Notes: generated by a model from the sequence alone, not told the origin. DNA of 50,252 nt from Hufsiella arboris (GCF_009834875.1 NZ_WVHT01000016.1:1-50252), one strand, 5' to 3'. Counted from the stretch's first letter, positions 17,101-26,399 are shown. Translations and numbers: made by a program.

Positions 17101-20100
17101 GTGCAACGGTAGCGAACAGTTCAGGCACAGGCGGTATAAACGAAATCCTCAATATGCCCGCTGGTTCGTCTGTGACATATACAATAAACGTTTTTGTTGA
17201 TAAAAGCTCATCCGGCCCGCTGATAACAAACGGATCAGTGAATTCTGCTACCATACCCGACCCTAATCTGTTAAATAACTCCGGAACAGTTACACGCAAC
17301 TATGCCCCGCAGTATACTCTGATTATTAATAAAATAGGCCAGCCAACGGTATTGGCCGGCGGAGCGATCAACTACCAGATCCGGGCGGTTAATACAGGGC
17401 CGTCGGATCTGAACACAGCAGTGATTTCTGATGTGATCAGTAATAAGGTAAACAATGTAAGCTGGACCGCCGTTACAGCCGGCAGCGCCGAAGTTTCCGC
17501 AGCATCAGGAACCGGTAATCAGATCAACCTCACGGGCAAACTCCCGGCCGGAAATGCAAATTCCATTACGATCAATATTCGCGGTACAGTTGGGCCGGGC
17601 GAAAGTGGTTCAATCGAGAACTCTGCCACACTTACGCCGGATGCTGGCCCTGCAGTTAACTCGGGAATAACTGAAACGGATATCATCCAGCAAACCGGTT
17701 TGCAAATAACGAAAAGCGGGCCGGCGTCGATCATCCTGGGAGACAATATACAATACACAGTTACAGTAAGAAACGGTGGCCCATCAGATGCGCCCTCTGT
17801 AGCGATAGCAGATATTGTTCCATCGGCTATCACAGGTGTCAAATGGACTGTGCAAACCTCGGGCAATGCGAGGGTCGGCGTGAGTGCCGGAACCGGGAAT
17901 AACATCGCGCTTAACGCGTCAATTCCTGCCGGGGCGAATAATGAAATTATTGTGCTGGTCGACGGCGTTGTTGGCCCCGATGCCGGCACACAAATTTTTA
18001 ACCAGGTGACGGCAACCCCTGCCGGCGGGTCTTCGCTCACAGCTTCGAGCACGGCACAGGTTCTGGTCACCCCGAAATTCAGTTTGAGAAAAAGCGGTCC
18101 TCCGAATGTAAATGCCGGAGAAAACATTAGCTATACGCTGGAAATAATAAACCAGGGATTATCAGCGGCAAGTAATGTTGCAATAAGCGATATCTTACCA
18201 TCCGATATACAAAGTGCAAGCTGGACAGCTACTACCTCGGGAACCTCCAGCATTAACAGCGGCCAAACAGGGACAGGAAACGCAGTAAATTTGAATGTGA
18301 ACCTGCCGGCAGGCGCTGAAAATAAAATTACGCTTACCATCAGCGGACGTGTCGGTGCCAGTGCGAGCGGAATTATAAACAATACTGCTTCTCTTAATTT
18401 CTCAAATTTACCGGTATTAAATTCAAACACAGTAAGCACCACGGTTTTGAGCAACCCTGGTTTGGTGATCACCAAAGCAGGCCCGACAGCATTAACATCC
18501 GGAAGTATCATTACTTATGGAATTGGCCTCAGTAACAACGGCCCCTCTGATGCCCCGGGAGTAGTAATCAGCGACCTAATTCCGCCGCAGATCAAAAATC
18601 CTACATGGACCACAACTGTTAGCGGAGCAGCGGTAATAAGCTCGGGCGCAACCGGGTCAGGGAATCAGGTCAATGTCGTTGTAAATGTTCCGGCTGGCCC
18701 TGATAACAGAGTTATAGTCAGCGTATCAGGTCAGAGCGACCCTTCCTTCACAGGAACCATCACCAACTCGGCAACTGCTGTTTTTGACGGCAAACCGACT
18801 TTTAATTCGAACGTGATCACTACAGTTCTTACAAAAAATCCAGTGCTGGCAATAAGCAAAACAGGTCCGCAAAATGCAATCGCAGGTAGCACGGTCAGCT
18901 ACACCATACGCGTGAATAATTTAGGCCCTTCCGACGCAGATGATGTGGTTATTGCTGATATGATACCCCCGCAGCTCAGAAATGTTTCATGGATAACGTC
19001 AAGTGAACCGATTGTAAAAATTGTGAGCGGCACGTCTGGTGATGGAAATAATGTAAGCGTCGTGTCGGATATTCCGGCCACAAAAAGTTTTTATATACTG
19101 GTCACCGGTCAGATCGATCAGGCTTTCAGTGGTACCATTAATAACCAGGCGAGTGTTACCTTACCGGGATCCGCTCCAATTTTATCAACTCTTGTAAGTA
19201 CGCAGGTAACAAATTCGGCTGCGTTACGTGTTGATAAATCCGGTCCGGCATTTATTTCAGCAGGCGAAGAAATTAATTATTCGGTAATATTAGGTAACGA
19301 TGGCCCTTCTGATGCCTTAAATTTAAGCTTTCGCGATCCTGTATCGCCCAATGTGCAAAATGTTATTTGGACGGCTGAACCTCATGGAAGAGCGCAAGTG
19401 TTGAGCGGGGCTTCGGGTACCGGCAACCTGGTGACAGTAAGTGGTAATATCCCCTACGGCGCTGAAAATTATCTTGTGGTTAACTATAAAGGAAAAATAG
19501 ATCCATCTTTTTCAGGAACTATTTCAAATGCAGCAGGCGCTGTAGTTAACGGGCAGCCGCCAGTGGTCGACGTGATCAGTACGGCTGTGAATAAGAAGGT
19601 AAATCTTATTTTAACTAAAACCGGCCCCCAGGTAGCCAATGCGGGGGAAAATATCGAATACTCCGTTCTGTTAAAAAACAGCGGCCCTGCAAATGCCGTC
19701 AATGTAGCAATAAGCGATAACGTGCCAGTGGAAATACAAAATGTTACCTGGTCTTTAGCTGCTTACGGCGCCGCCAGTTTAAACAGCGCCGTCAGCGGAT
19801 CAGGTAACCAGATTAACGCGTCGGTTAATGTTCCGGCAGGCGATAACAATTACGTGATGCTGAGCATTAAGGGAATTGTCTCACCTTCGGCCGTTAATGG
19901 AACTTTGAGCAATATCGCTTTTGCGACTCCCGCATCGGACGTTGTTAATCCTCAACCGGTAAGCAGTACGGCCAGTACAGTTATCACCCGCTCGGCTGAT
20001 CTGCGTGTTTTAAAATCAGGTCCTTCAAACCTGTCAGTCAATCAGCGGGTACACTATACCTTAGTTGTAACTAACAACGGGCCTTCTGATGCTATCGGTG

Positions 20101-23100
20101 TCACCGTGACAGACAGTGTTCCTTTTGAGATCACGAATGTTACTTTCCAAACCAGCACTACGGGGACGGCAAGCGTAACGGCCGTCAGTCAGCCTGGATT
20201 GCCGGTTGAAATTACCGGTGACGTGGCGTCTGGTGCTGCAAATTCAATTATTATCGATGTTTACGGCGATGCGATAACCGACGGAACCGCAACTAACACG
20301 GCAAAAATAGAACTGCCCGATGGTTTGTCCGATCCTGATCTCACCGATAATGAGAGTGCAATTACTACGGTTATAAACACCGATGTCGGGATTGTTATTT
20401 CCAAAAGCGGTCCGGAGAGCGGAAATATCGGCGGGCAGGTCAGCTATACCATCGATGTACAGAACACAGGGCAAAGTGACGCCGCGAATGTTTCGATAGC
20501 CGATAACATACCAACAGAGCTCGCAGGGATAAGTTGGAGTGTATCGGGAAACAGCCCGGCAACGACCTTTACTCCTGTTGGGCCACAGACAGGTAACAGC
20601 ATAAATGTGACAGCAAACATCCCGGGAGTTAATAATTCCGCAGGATCAGGAATAGTTTCCATTAATGTAACCGGAACCGTAGGTCCGAATGTTGCTGCCA
20701 CCTTAACGAATACAGCCAGTGCGTTTTATGGAGGCGATACACACCAGTCGTCAACATCAGCCAGCATCAGTTCCTCAAAGTTGAAGGTCACAAAGTCAGG
20801 GCCATCGGAAGCTATAGCCGGCCAACAGGTTTCCTATATCATAAATGCCTACAACCTCGGCCCTGCAGTGGCAAACAATGCGACGGTTACCGATATAGTT
20901 CCGCCAGAAATTCAAAATGTAAGCTGGACGGCAACTCCTTATGGCACCGCCACCGTTATTGGAAGTACTACCGGTACAGGCAATACGATCAATGTGCCGG
21001 TTAATCTGCCCATCGACTATGATAACCGGGTTACAATAATGGTTACAGGAACTATAAACGCTTCCTTTACAGGTCCGCTAACAAACACGGCTACTGCAAC
21101 CCCGGCTCCAGGTTTTAACGATCCTTCACCTCCGACAGTGTCTGTAATAACCAACGTCATCAGTAAACCCTCGGTCACAATCATTAAATCAGGTCCCTCA
21201 ATTGCTTATGCAGGTGAACTAGTTAGCTATGTGATTCGAGCAACAAACAAAGGTCCTTCAGATGCGGCTTCGGTAAACATTACAGATATTTTTGATGCCC
21301 GCCTGACAAATGTTAACTGGTCGGCAACGGCGATTGGCGCTGCATCAATTAGCCTGGGAAATCTCAGAGATCAAACTGGCAATGTTAACTTCAATGCATC
21401 AATTCCCGCCGGCGCAGGCAACGCAGTGGAAGTGCGGGTAGTTGGGCTTATCAAACCCGGCGCCACCGGGGGAATTAACAATCACGCCGAAGCCTCGTTC
21501 AGCGGCATGAAAGATACGAGCAATGTCTCAACGCAGATCATTACCCTTTCCAAACTTGGTATAGTTAAAACCGCTCCCGCTATTGCTATCCCCGGCGATC
21601 CGATAACCTATACGATCCGGGTAAATAATCAGGGGCCATCTGATGCTTCGGACATTAATATACAGGACGTTTTTGATCCGCGGATTTTAAATGTGCGATG
21701 GTCGGGAAGAGGGCTCGGTAATGCGAGGCTTAACAGCGGCAACCGCGACACTGTGCCAGGTAACTTTAACCTCAGAGCCACGATACCGGCGGATACGGTG
21801 AGTGTAATAGAAATAGTGGCAACCGGAACAATCGCACCTGATGCCAGCGGTCAGTTGGACAATACAGCCAGCGCGGCGCCACCTGGCGGAACTACTGTCA
21901 CTTCTGCAGTTACCACCACGCTGGAAAAGAGAAGCTTGTTAACCCTGAGCAAAACAGGAACGAATGTTGCCTCATCCGGTCAACTGGCGACGTACCGACT
22001 CCGATTGACGAATGCGGGCCCGTCGGATGCCACCGCCGTGAATATAAGCGATCTCATGCCGCCGCAGTTAAGCAATGTTCAGTGGAACGCTGAAGTTTCA
22101 GGACGAGCCGTCATATCGGCCGGACGTACCGGATCGGGAAACAGGATCCTGGTGACCGGCGACATCGCCGCGGGAACAGGAAACCAGATCACGGTTACGA
22201 TCACCGGCATTATTGATCCGGATTATACTGGTTCTTATACCAATATCGCCAGGGCGACAGTCACCGGTCAGGCTGACGTTCCAAGCAATCCGGTAACGAC
22301 AGTGGTAAGCCGAAGGTTTAATCTTAGCCTGAGTAAAACAGGGGCCGACAGCGTTAATGCAGCCGGCAATATCAGGTATGTGCTGATTGCTGATAACAGT
22401 GGTCCTTCCCTGGCGCGTAATGTTTCAATTGCCGATCAATTACCCGCGGGAATTACAAATGTGACCTGGACCGCGACCGCTTACGGCGCTGCCGCGATCA
22501 CCGGGTCGGCAAGCGGAACCACTGGTAATATTTCGTTAACTGCGGATATTCCCGCCGCCAGCACGGACTATATACGGATTGAAATAAACGGTACCGTAGT
22601 AGCGGGTGTTCTGAATCTGTCGAACCGGGCAAGTTCTTCATTGCCGGATACCACTATTTATTCAAATACGGTAAATACAAAGGTTCGGCAGGTAACCAAT
22701 TTGTCTATCAGTAAGCAGGGGCCAACCAGTATATTTGAAGATAATGAAATCACATACCGGGTCATTCTTCGTAACCTGGGCCCATCAGCAGCGAATGGAA
22801 CAATTGTAACCGATCAGTTGCCGGCGTCTTTTAAAAATATAGTCTATACCGTCGTTTCAACGAACATACCGGATTTTAAACCGGTGGTTCTTCCACGGGA
22901 AGGGAATACCCAGAAATTCCTGCTTCCTGATTTCCCGGCGAACAGCGAATCCATCATAGAAGCGCATGGTACAATTGAAAAAGGTGGTAATACAGTCATC
23001 GTAAATACCGTAAGCCTGGCGGTTCCGCCTGATGTAATAGAGTTGGTTCCAGAAAATACCAGTTCATCAGTTATCACCGTGGTGCAACCGAAAGCTAAAA

Positions 23101-24095
23101 TTAATTTAACTAAAGAAATCATTGAACCAGGCCCTTATTACGTGGGGCAACGGATTACCTATAAAATAACCGGCATAAATACCGGTGAAAGCACCATTAC
23201 ACCGGCGTCTTTGGTCGATAGCATACCGGCCTCACTCACAAATATCGGCGACATAACGACTAACGTTGATACGGCCTTCTACGATCCGCAGACCAGGATA
23301 TTGCACGTCGATGGCACTTTTTTTCCTCCTAAAGGCGTCGCGTTTGTTATGTACAAAGCAACTATCGCCCAGCCGGGTGATATAAGGAATATTGCGATCG
23401 CCTCCGGTCCGTTGGATTCGTCGATACCAGATACAGCTGTTTCAGTTATTAACGCTGTATATTCCGCTGATCTCTCAGTACAGAAGGAAGTTGTTTCGTC
23501 CGCTCCATATACGATTAATGGAAAAATCACCTACAAAATCACGGTTACGAACAATGGTCCGAACGGGGCGACAGCTGTTGTAATGAATGATATTCTTCCG
23601 CCTTCGCTAGATATTCCAACGGCTATTCAAACGGATGCCGGCACAGCGACGATCACCGGAAAGACAATTAACTGGCAGGTAGGATCGCTACCTGTAGGTG
23701 CAAGCCAGACGCTCACATTTACTTCAAAAATTTTAAACGGTCCGATCATAATTAATACAGCTAACGTGACCGGTTTTGAACCAGACATTACCCGCAATAA
23801 CAATGGCGTGACGGTTTCTTCAGAAATCAGCGGTGATTTGATCTTTATACCAAACGTATTTACGCCAAATGGAGATGGCAGGAACGACCGTTTTGTCGTG
23901 GTTGGATTAACAGAAGGAGAGGGGCTATCTGTTGAAATTTATAACCGTTGGGGAAACCAGGTTTATAAGCAGCAGAATTATCATAATGATTGGGACGGTT
24001 CGCAGTTGAACGACGGCACATACTATTATATCCTGACTGTTAAAAGGCCGGCTGGAAACAAAGTGTACAAAGGGTGGGTGCAGTTGCTGCATTAA
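14166..24095 (+). CDS. Giant secreted lectin-DUF11 repeat protein with T9SS type B sorting domain
   Basis: A 3309-residue secreted protein. A basic N-terminus and hydrophobic core end in ITARA-Q (signal peptide; a second ATG at 14178 is also possible). Residues about 40-295 resemble an L-type (legume-like) lectin, with GADGFSVFLYD as the clearest block. About 20 DUF11-type beta-sandwich units follow, most with the pattern (I/L)xKxGP...YTIxVxNxGPSDAxxVxIxDxxP and a length near 125 residues. They are interrupted at about 555-915 by Ig-like units with repeated FQWQSS and YYRR motifs. The last 85 residues (IPNVFTPNGDGRNDRF, IYNRWGNQVY, WDGSQLNDGTYYY) are the gliding-motility-associated C-terminal (type B) T9SS signal. 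It is predicted to be an outer-surface adhesin or polymer-binding stalk; the ligand is unknown. Confidence 0.95.
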   Translation: MVLRMATFTKQLPLKKINRRKAYVATVLLLLILTSITARAQFTINNSFKDNNIPGLTIGGNSLLTSGVADPTNDGWLRLTTDVTNQVGYVLVNQSFPSSLGVFVDFEYTAWRNTTQAGADGFSVFLYDATASPFKIGGFGGSLGYAPKTPALGLSKGYIGIGLDEYGNYSNPNEGRVGGPGFRPQAVALRGPESGNFAYLSGTTSLTGSLIDYQTPATTRPSQNQFYRRVQVNIVKNNASGKYSITVQWKTSLTGQFTKLFGPVEIDNPPANLKVGLAGSTGANINKHEIRNLLVTTPGNLRITKTVDKVNAKTGDPLTYTITVYNDDVVQANGVILNDALPANFTANSITFNKNGSASTTSNEGSVNGVTLNMAPSSSVTYTVVGAITSGFQGTITNTASLDVTTNNVPDIDPTNNISTVQTVVSNPDFAITQIPPPACIDVTNGSPVTFRVQNVGSPSVGQVDVNYTVPAGLAVAGTSAVGWTVTNTGSAYKFTRFDNLANGAFYPDITLTLKPTTANTNSAFTSQATVVNGYDVNTANNTTAAATFYTAPNAITGSAVTNFCETSAGTNIALTGNAVTGGTPAFQWQIVTDQYNFDNDFAYQDIPGATGKDYNPGTITTNSAYRRLLTVNGCTSASNKIKYYVTPVVNNVIAASTATTACGPISEYNIGNTATGGNLNQFTFQWQSSTDGTTFTNITGQTSQQYNPGIITSPIYFRRVAYTGYCTNNSNVLFYNPLGTFNPGAVTLIQLLCGTSADPVLITETTPASGGSGNFTYQWQSSPDNTNFTDIPGATSSTYDPPVITQTTYYRRAVNAGVCGTLYSPVSVSRIVRPATIAIAGPEQTNYISNGFTLNGNNPLSGIGTWSVVSGQAVIGDPANPKTTVTIPTNSSATLRWTIAAESPCAISFSDTKVTNIQQADLALSDASTNFNYTPGATLTYAITVTNNGPSNVPDANFVVPSPVNFSNVSWSAATRNGATVANSSGTGGINEILNMPAGSSVTYTINVFVDKSSSGPLITNGSVNSATIPDPNLLNNSGTVTRNYAPQYTLIINKIGQPTVLAGGAINYQIRAVNTGPSDLNTAVISDVISNKVNNVSWTAVTAGSAEVSAASGTGNQINLTGKLPAGNANSITINIRGTVGPGESGSIENSATLTPDAGPAVNSGITETDIIQQTGLQITKSGPASIILGDNIQYTVTVRNGGPSDAPSVAIADIVPSAITGVKWTVQTSGNARVGVSAGTGNNIALNASIPAGANNEIIVLVDGVVGPDAGTQIFNQVTATPAGGSSLTASSTAQVLVTPKFSLRKSGPPNVNAGENISYTLEIINQGLSAASNVAISDILPSDIQSASWTATTSGTSSINSGQTGTGNAVNLNVNLPAGAENKITLTISGRVGASASGIINNTASLNFSNLPVLNSNTVSTTVLSNPGLVITKAGPTALTSGSIITYGIGLSNNGPSDAPGVVISDLIPPQIKNPTWTTTVSGAAVISSGATGSGNQVNVVVNVPAGPDNRVIVSVSGQSDPSFTGTITNSATAVFDGKPTFNSNVITTVLTKNPVLAISKTGPQNAIAGSTVSYTIRVNNLGPSDADDVVIADMIPPQLRNVSWITSSEPIVKIVSGTSGDGNNVSVVSDIPATKSFYILVTGQIDQAFSGTINNQASVTLPGSAPILSTLVSTQVTNSAALRVDKSGPAFISAGEEINYSVILGNDGPSDALNLSFRDPVSPNVQNVIWTAEPHGRAQVLSGASGTGNLVTVSGNIPYGAENYLVVNYKGKIDPSFSGTISNAAGAVVNGQPPVVDVISTAVNKKVNLILTKTGPQVANAGENIEYSVLLKNSGPANAVNVAISDNVPVEIQNVTWSLAAYGAASLNSAVSGSGNQINASVNVPAGDNNYVMLSIKGIVSPSAVNGTLSNIAFATPASDVVNPQPVSSTASTVITRSADLRVLKSGPSNLSVNQRVHYTLVVTNNGPSDAIGVTVTDSVPFEITNVTFQTSTTGTASVTAVSQPGLPVEITGDVASGAANSIIIDVYGDAITDGTATNTAKIELPDGLSDPDLTDNESAITTVINTDVGIVISKSGPESGNIGGQVSYTIDVQNTGQSDAANVSIADNIPTELAGISWSVSGNSPATTFTPVGPQTGNSINVTANIPGVNNSAGSGIVSINVTGTVGPNVAATLTNTASAFYGGDTHQSSTSASISSSKLKVTKSGPSEAIAGQQVSYIINAYNLGPAVANNATVTDIVPPEIQNVSWTATPYGTATVIGSTTGTGNTINVPVNLPIDYDNRVTIMVTGTINASFTGPLTNTATATPAPGFNDPSPPTVSVITNVISKPSVTIIKSGPSIAYAGELVSYVIRATNKGPSDAASVNITDIFDARLTNVNWSATAIGAASISLGNLRDQTGNVNFNASIPAGAGNAVEVRVVGLIKPGATGGINNHAEASFSGMKDTSNVSTQIITLSKLGIVKTAPAIAIPGDPITYTIRVNNQGPSDASDINIQDVFDPRILNVRWSGRGLGNARLNSGNRDTVPGNFNLRATIPADTVSVIEIVATGTIAPDASGQLDNTASAAPPGGTTVTSAVTTTLEKRSLLTLSKTGTNVASSGQLATYRLRLTNAGPSDATAVNISDLMPPQLSNVQWNAEVSGRAVISAGRTGSGNRILVTGDIAAGTGNQITVTITGIIDPDYTGSYTNIARATVTGQADVPSNPVTTVVSRRFNLSLSKTGADSVNAAGNIRYVLIADNSGPSLARNVSIADQLPAGITNVTWTATAYGAAAITGSASGTTGNISLTADIPAASTDYIRIEINGTVVAGVLNLSNRASSSLPDTTIYSNTVNTKVRQVTNLSISKQGPTSIFEDNEITYRVILRNLGPSAANGTIVTDQLPASFKNIVYTVVSTNIPDFKPVVLPREGNTQKFLLPDFPANSESIIEAHGTIEKGGNTVIVNTVSLAVPPDVIELVPENTSSSVITVVQPKAKINLTKEIIEPGPYYVGQRITYKITGINTGESTITPASLVDSIPASLTNIGDITTNVDTAFYDPQTRILHVDGTFFPPKGVAFVMYKATIAQPGDIRNIAIASGPLDSSIPDTAVSVINAVYSADLSVQKEVVSSAPYTINGKITYKITVTNNGPNGATAVVMNDILPPSLDIPTAIQTDAGTATITGKTINWQVGSLPVGASQTLTFTSKILNGPIIINTANVTGFEPDITRNNNGVTVSSEISGDLIFIPNVFTPNGDGRNDRFVVVGLTEGEGLSVEIYNRWGNQVYKQQNYHNDWDGSQLNDGTYYYILTVKRPAGNKVYKGWVQLLH

Positions 24096-24114
24096 GAAAA
24101 CGGAATTGGTATCG

Positions 24115-24309
24115 ATGAACAGGATTCATTTGAGTATTTTCGAGCTCTGTTCAAGAGCGTATAATGGCATGGAATTTATTGGTTCGGGTGTTAGTCTATC
24201 AATTGTAAAACGGATCCTGGAAAAACAAAACGGGAAGATCTGGTTAGAAAGCGAACCGGCCAAAGGGTCTACTTTTTTGGTCAGCTTCTTAAGAGATTAT
24301 GCAGCTTGA
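24115..24309 (+). pseudogene. Relic of a sensor histidine kinase (C-terminal ATP-binding end)
   Basis: Only the last 64 residues of a kinase survive. IFELCSRAYNGMEFIGSGVSLSIVKRILE corresponds to the F-box and G2 region of HATPase_c domains (usual GTGIGLSIVKRI), with one G2-box glycine changed to Ser, and WLESEPAKGSTFLVSF to the terminal strands. There is no dimerisation helix, phospho-histidine, N box or G1 box, and the frame runs back only into the end of the giant gene in another phase. A start at the TTG 24106 is possible. It begins 19 nt after the giant gene stop. It is best read as debris from a deletion or insertion event. Confidence 0.75.
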
Positions 24310-24391
24310 TTTACAAACACTTTTCAAATAAAATCTGCGGTGACCGATTGCCGATAATTTAGCATCTACCAAGAAGACAGTTTCAATAACG

Positions 24392-24470
24392 TCGTGGCAA
24401 AGCTTTCTTGATTAGAGTAGAAGACTCATAATCTCTTGGTTCCTGGTTGGAGACCAGGTAGACGCACGAT
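24392..24470 (+). other. tRNA-like relic with CAT anticodon
   Basis: A T-arm with a perfect 5-bp stem (CCTGG/CCAGG, 24442-24446 and 24454-24458) has a 7-nt loop TTGGAGA, one base from the usual TTCGAGA. Before it, CTCATAA (24425-24431) forms an anticodon loop with CAT, flanked by a mostly paired stem, and a weak D-arm (GCTT...GAGT) precedes that. The acceptor stem is poor (TCGTG/CACGA with extra bases), so it is not a working tRNA. It resembles a decayed tRNA-Met. Confidence 0.4.
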
Positions 24471-24691
24471 ATAAAAAAGCTGTTTCGCTTTGCTGAAGAC
24501 GACTTTTTAGATTCTAAACACTGTCAGACGGATGCGCAGATAGATTTAAAAGTCTTTAGGATTTATTGTAAAACAATCATTGCTTGGCAACTGCCTTTAA
24601 TCAGTGAATTATTTTAACTATTCGTTAGTCATTTAGATGTCTAAATAATAACTTCGTTTAAAATGGTGTAATCTTTGACATTCTATTGTTT

Positions 24692-24766
24692 TGCTTTGAG
24701 TCAGCTCCATTCCAAGCTAAATTTATTTAGCTGGGCGGGCACCCGGGAATGGGCTGACTCAAAGCA
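24692..24766. repeat. Large inverted repeat with inner hairpin
   Basis: Arms 24692-24713 and 24745-24766 are complementary over about 21 bp with a single bulge (outer core TGCTTTGAGTCAGC). Within the loop AGCTAAAT (24715-24722) and ATTTAGCT (24725-24732) pair perfectly. It could be a small non-autonomous mobile element or a recombination site. Confidence 0.7.
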
Positions 24767-24949
24767 TTTATTTTTAACAGATTAGTCGATTAGCACTCTC
24801 GTCAACAACAGCCCACTTTTTGTATTGAATGAATCGTGAAATGAACACATTATTTTATTTGGTTCATCGAAAACAGCAACACCGCTTACCTATTCCACTA
24901 AATAACTGATTTGTTGTTGGTTCCTAAATTATTTAGACTAAAAACGGGA

Positions 24950-24990
24950 AATACCGTATTTATCTCGCTATCATAGTATAAATACGTATT
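24950..24990. repeat. AT-rich inverted repeat
   Basis: AATACCGTATTTAT (24950-24963) pairs with ATAAATACGTATT (24978-24990) over 13 bp with one bulged C and a 14-nt loop. Confidence 0.55.
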
Positions 24991-25110
24991 CTCCAGGATT
25001 TTTACGTGTTGGCTCGTTTATTCAAAAAAGCGATCACTTTTTTATCTGTCAGAATAGTCACATTCTCTGTCCGTCGTGTTGAGCACAGCGGTCACTACGG
25101 ATTGCAAAAT

Positions 25111-25136
25111 AAAAAGGAGTCGAAAGACTCCTTTTT
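25111..25136 (-). terminator. Strong terminator of the SusCD operon
   Basis: AAAAAGGAGTC and GACTCCTTTTT form an 11-bp stem with a GAAA tetraloop. Read on the minus strand it is followed by T-rich sequence and lies 69 nt after the last gene. It would also work on the plus strand. Confidence 0.85.
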
Positions 25137-25205
25137 TAATTCTATTATTCAATCATGGTTCCTGAAGTGAAACATTTAAAAATCAGGATTAATACGTCTA
25201 AACCC

Positions 25206-25745
25206 TTATGCCTTACCATATCCTACATGCGCCATTCTCTGGCCCATTTCTTCATAAGCCTCGTTCGGCACGGGCGCCCAGGTTCCCAGACCATCGACGT
25301 AGCGGTTATACATGCAAAAAGCTGCCGCAATAAGTACGGTGTCATGTATTTCCTGATCGGTGGCGCCAAGTTCTACTGCAGCTGCAATGTCTGTTTCGGT
25401 AACATGCTTACCTCCGCGCTGAACCTGGTGAGCAATATTTAACAGCGCCCTTAATTTATCAGATACATTGGTCTGAGGTAAGCCAGCCTTAATATCATCG
25501 ATAATACTCAAGCCTGATTGTAAATGTGCCGCTGCTGCCGCCGCGTGAGAGGTGTGGCAAAAGTGGCATTGGTTCCAATACGAAACGGACGCTGCAATAA
25601 TCTCTCTTTCACCGCTAGTTAAAGTCGACTCGCCCCTTAACAAAGTTTCAGCAAGTTCGAGTAAGGGCTTCGCTGTTTCAGGCCGGTAATTCAATAAGCC
25701 AACAATGCCGGGTAGTTCTTCATTCAATAATTTAATGTGTGCCAT
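25206..25745 (-). CDS. AhpD-like peroxidase-related protein (CMD superfamily), copy 1
   Basis: A 179-residue carboxymuconolactone decarboxylase/AhpD-superfamily protein. The redox motif is complete: Glu47 in SGERE, then Cys60-x-x-Cys63 and His67 (NQCHFCHTSH). The block DTVLIAAAFCMYNRYVDGL matches peroxidase-related members of the family. AhpD-type proteins reduce hydroperoxides or pass electrons through this CxxC pair in helical oligomers; the true substrate here is unknown. It is the last gene of the minus-strand operon, 59 nt after its paralogue and just before the terminator. It shares its start, CxxC site and C-terminal helices with the copies at 25805 and 33530. Confidence 0.9.
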   Translation of the reverse strand: MAHIKLLNEELPGIVGLLNYRPETAKPLLELAETLLRGESTLTSGEREIIAASVSYWNQCHFCHTSHAAAAAAHLQSGLSIIDDIKAGLPQTNVSDKLRALLNIAHQVQRGGKHVTETDIAAAVELGATDQEIHDTVLIAAAFCMYNRYVDGLGTWAPVPNEAYEEMGQRMAHVGYGKA

Positions 25746-25804
25746 TTTAAACGGTTTTTATGTTAATCTTTTGTTTGTGTTTATAATATGATCAGCTCAG
25801 TTCG

Positions 25805-26368
25805 TCACGCTTCCCTTTTTACCTTAAAAGGAGGTGTCAGATAGCCTTCCCTGGCCCGCTGTTCTCCCATTTTATCATAAAGCTCATCGTCATGGGGCTG
25901 CCAGGTGGCAAGCCCGTCTACATAACGGTTATACATGCAAAAGGCTGCCGCTATTAAAACCGTATCATGTATTTCAAGATCGGTCGCGCCTTCCGAACGG
26001 GCCAGGGAAACATCCTCGTCCGTAACATTTTTGCCTCCTTTTTGGACCTTGGCGGCAATTTTTAACAGAGCCCGCAGTTTGCTGCTTATATCGGCGGTCT
26101 CCGGGTTTTGGAAAACCTGTTCCATCAGGGCGGCATCGTCGCCTAACTGATGCCTGGCTATGGCGCCGTGAATATTAGAGCAATAGTGGCAATCATTCAA
26201 GCGGGATACATAAGCGGCTATTAATTCCCGCTCTCCCGCGCTTAGCGTTGGGTGCGGATCATGCAGCATGGCTTGAACCAACGCGTTTAACGGAGCAGCC
26301 GTTTTGGGGCGATATATAAACAAACTTCTGATTCCCGGAAATTCGTTTGACAAAGTGATGTGTGGCAT
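25805..26368 (-). CDS. AhpD-like peroxidase-related protein (CMD superfamily), copy 2
   Basis: A 187-residue paralogue with Cys60-x-x-Cys63 and His67 in NDCHYCSNIH and the upstream Glu in SAGERE. It keeps the DTVLIAAAFCMYNRYVDGL helix. Cysteine spacing and length agree with the family. A basic C-terminal extension (TPPFKVKREA) distinguishes it from copy 1. It lies 31 nt after the MFS transporter gene, so it is cotranscribed. Together with copies 1 and 3 it brackets the transport and esterase genes, suggesting repeated duplication inside this operon. Confidence 0.9.
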   Translation of the reverse strand: MPHITLSNEFPGIRSLFIYRPKTAAPLNALVQAMLHDPHPTLSAGERELIAAYVSRLNDCHYCSNIHGAIARHQLGDDAALMEQVFQNPETADISSKLRALLKIAAKVQKGGKNVTDEDVSLARSEGATDLEIHDTVLIAAAFCMYNRYVDGLATWQPHDDELYDKMGEQRAREGYLTPPFKVKREA

Positions 26369-26399
26369 AAATAGAATTTTTGTAATTGGTTCTTATATA

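Larger units (their letters stand above)
24310..25205. other. 896-nt gene-free stretch with decayed sequence
   Basis: No coding region is supported. It contains a tRNA-like relic (24392-24470), two long inverted repeats (24692-24766 and 24950-24990) and a strong terminator (25111-25136) for the minus-strand operon. Together with the kinase relic before it, it looks like a site of past insertions and deletions. Confidence 0.65.
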
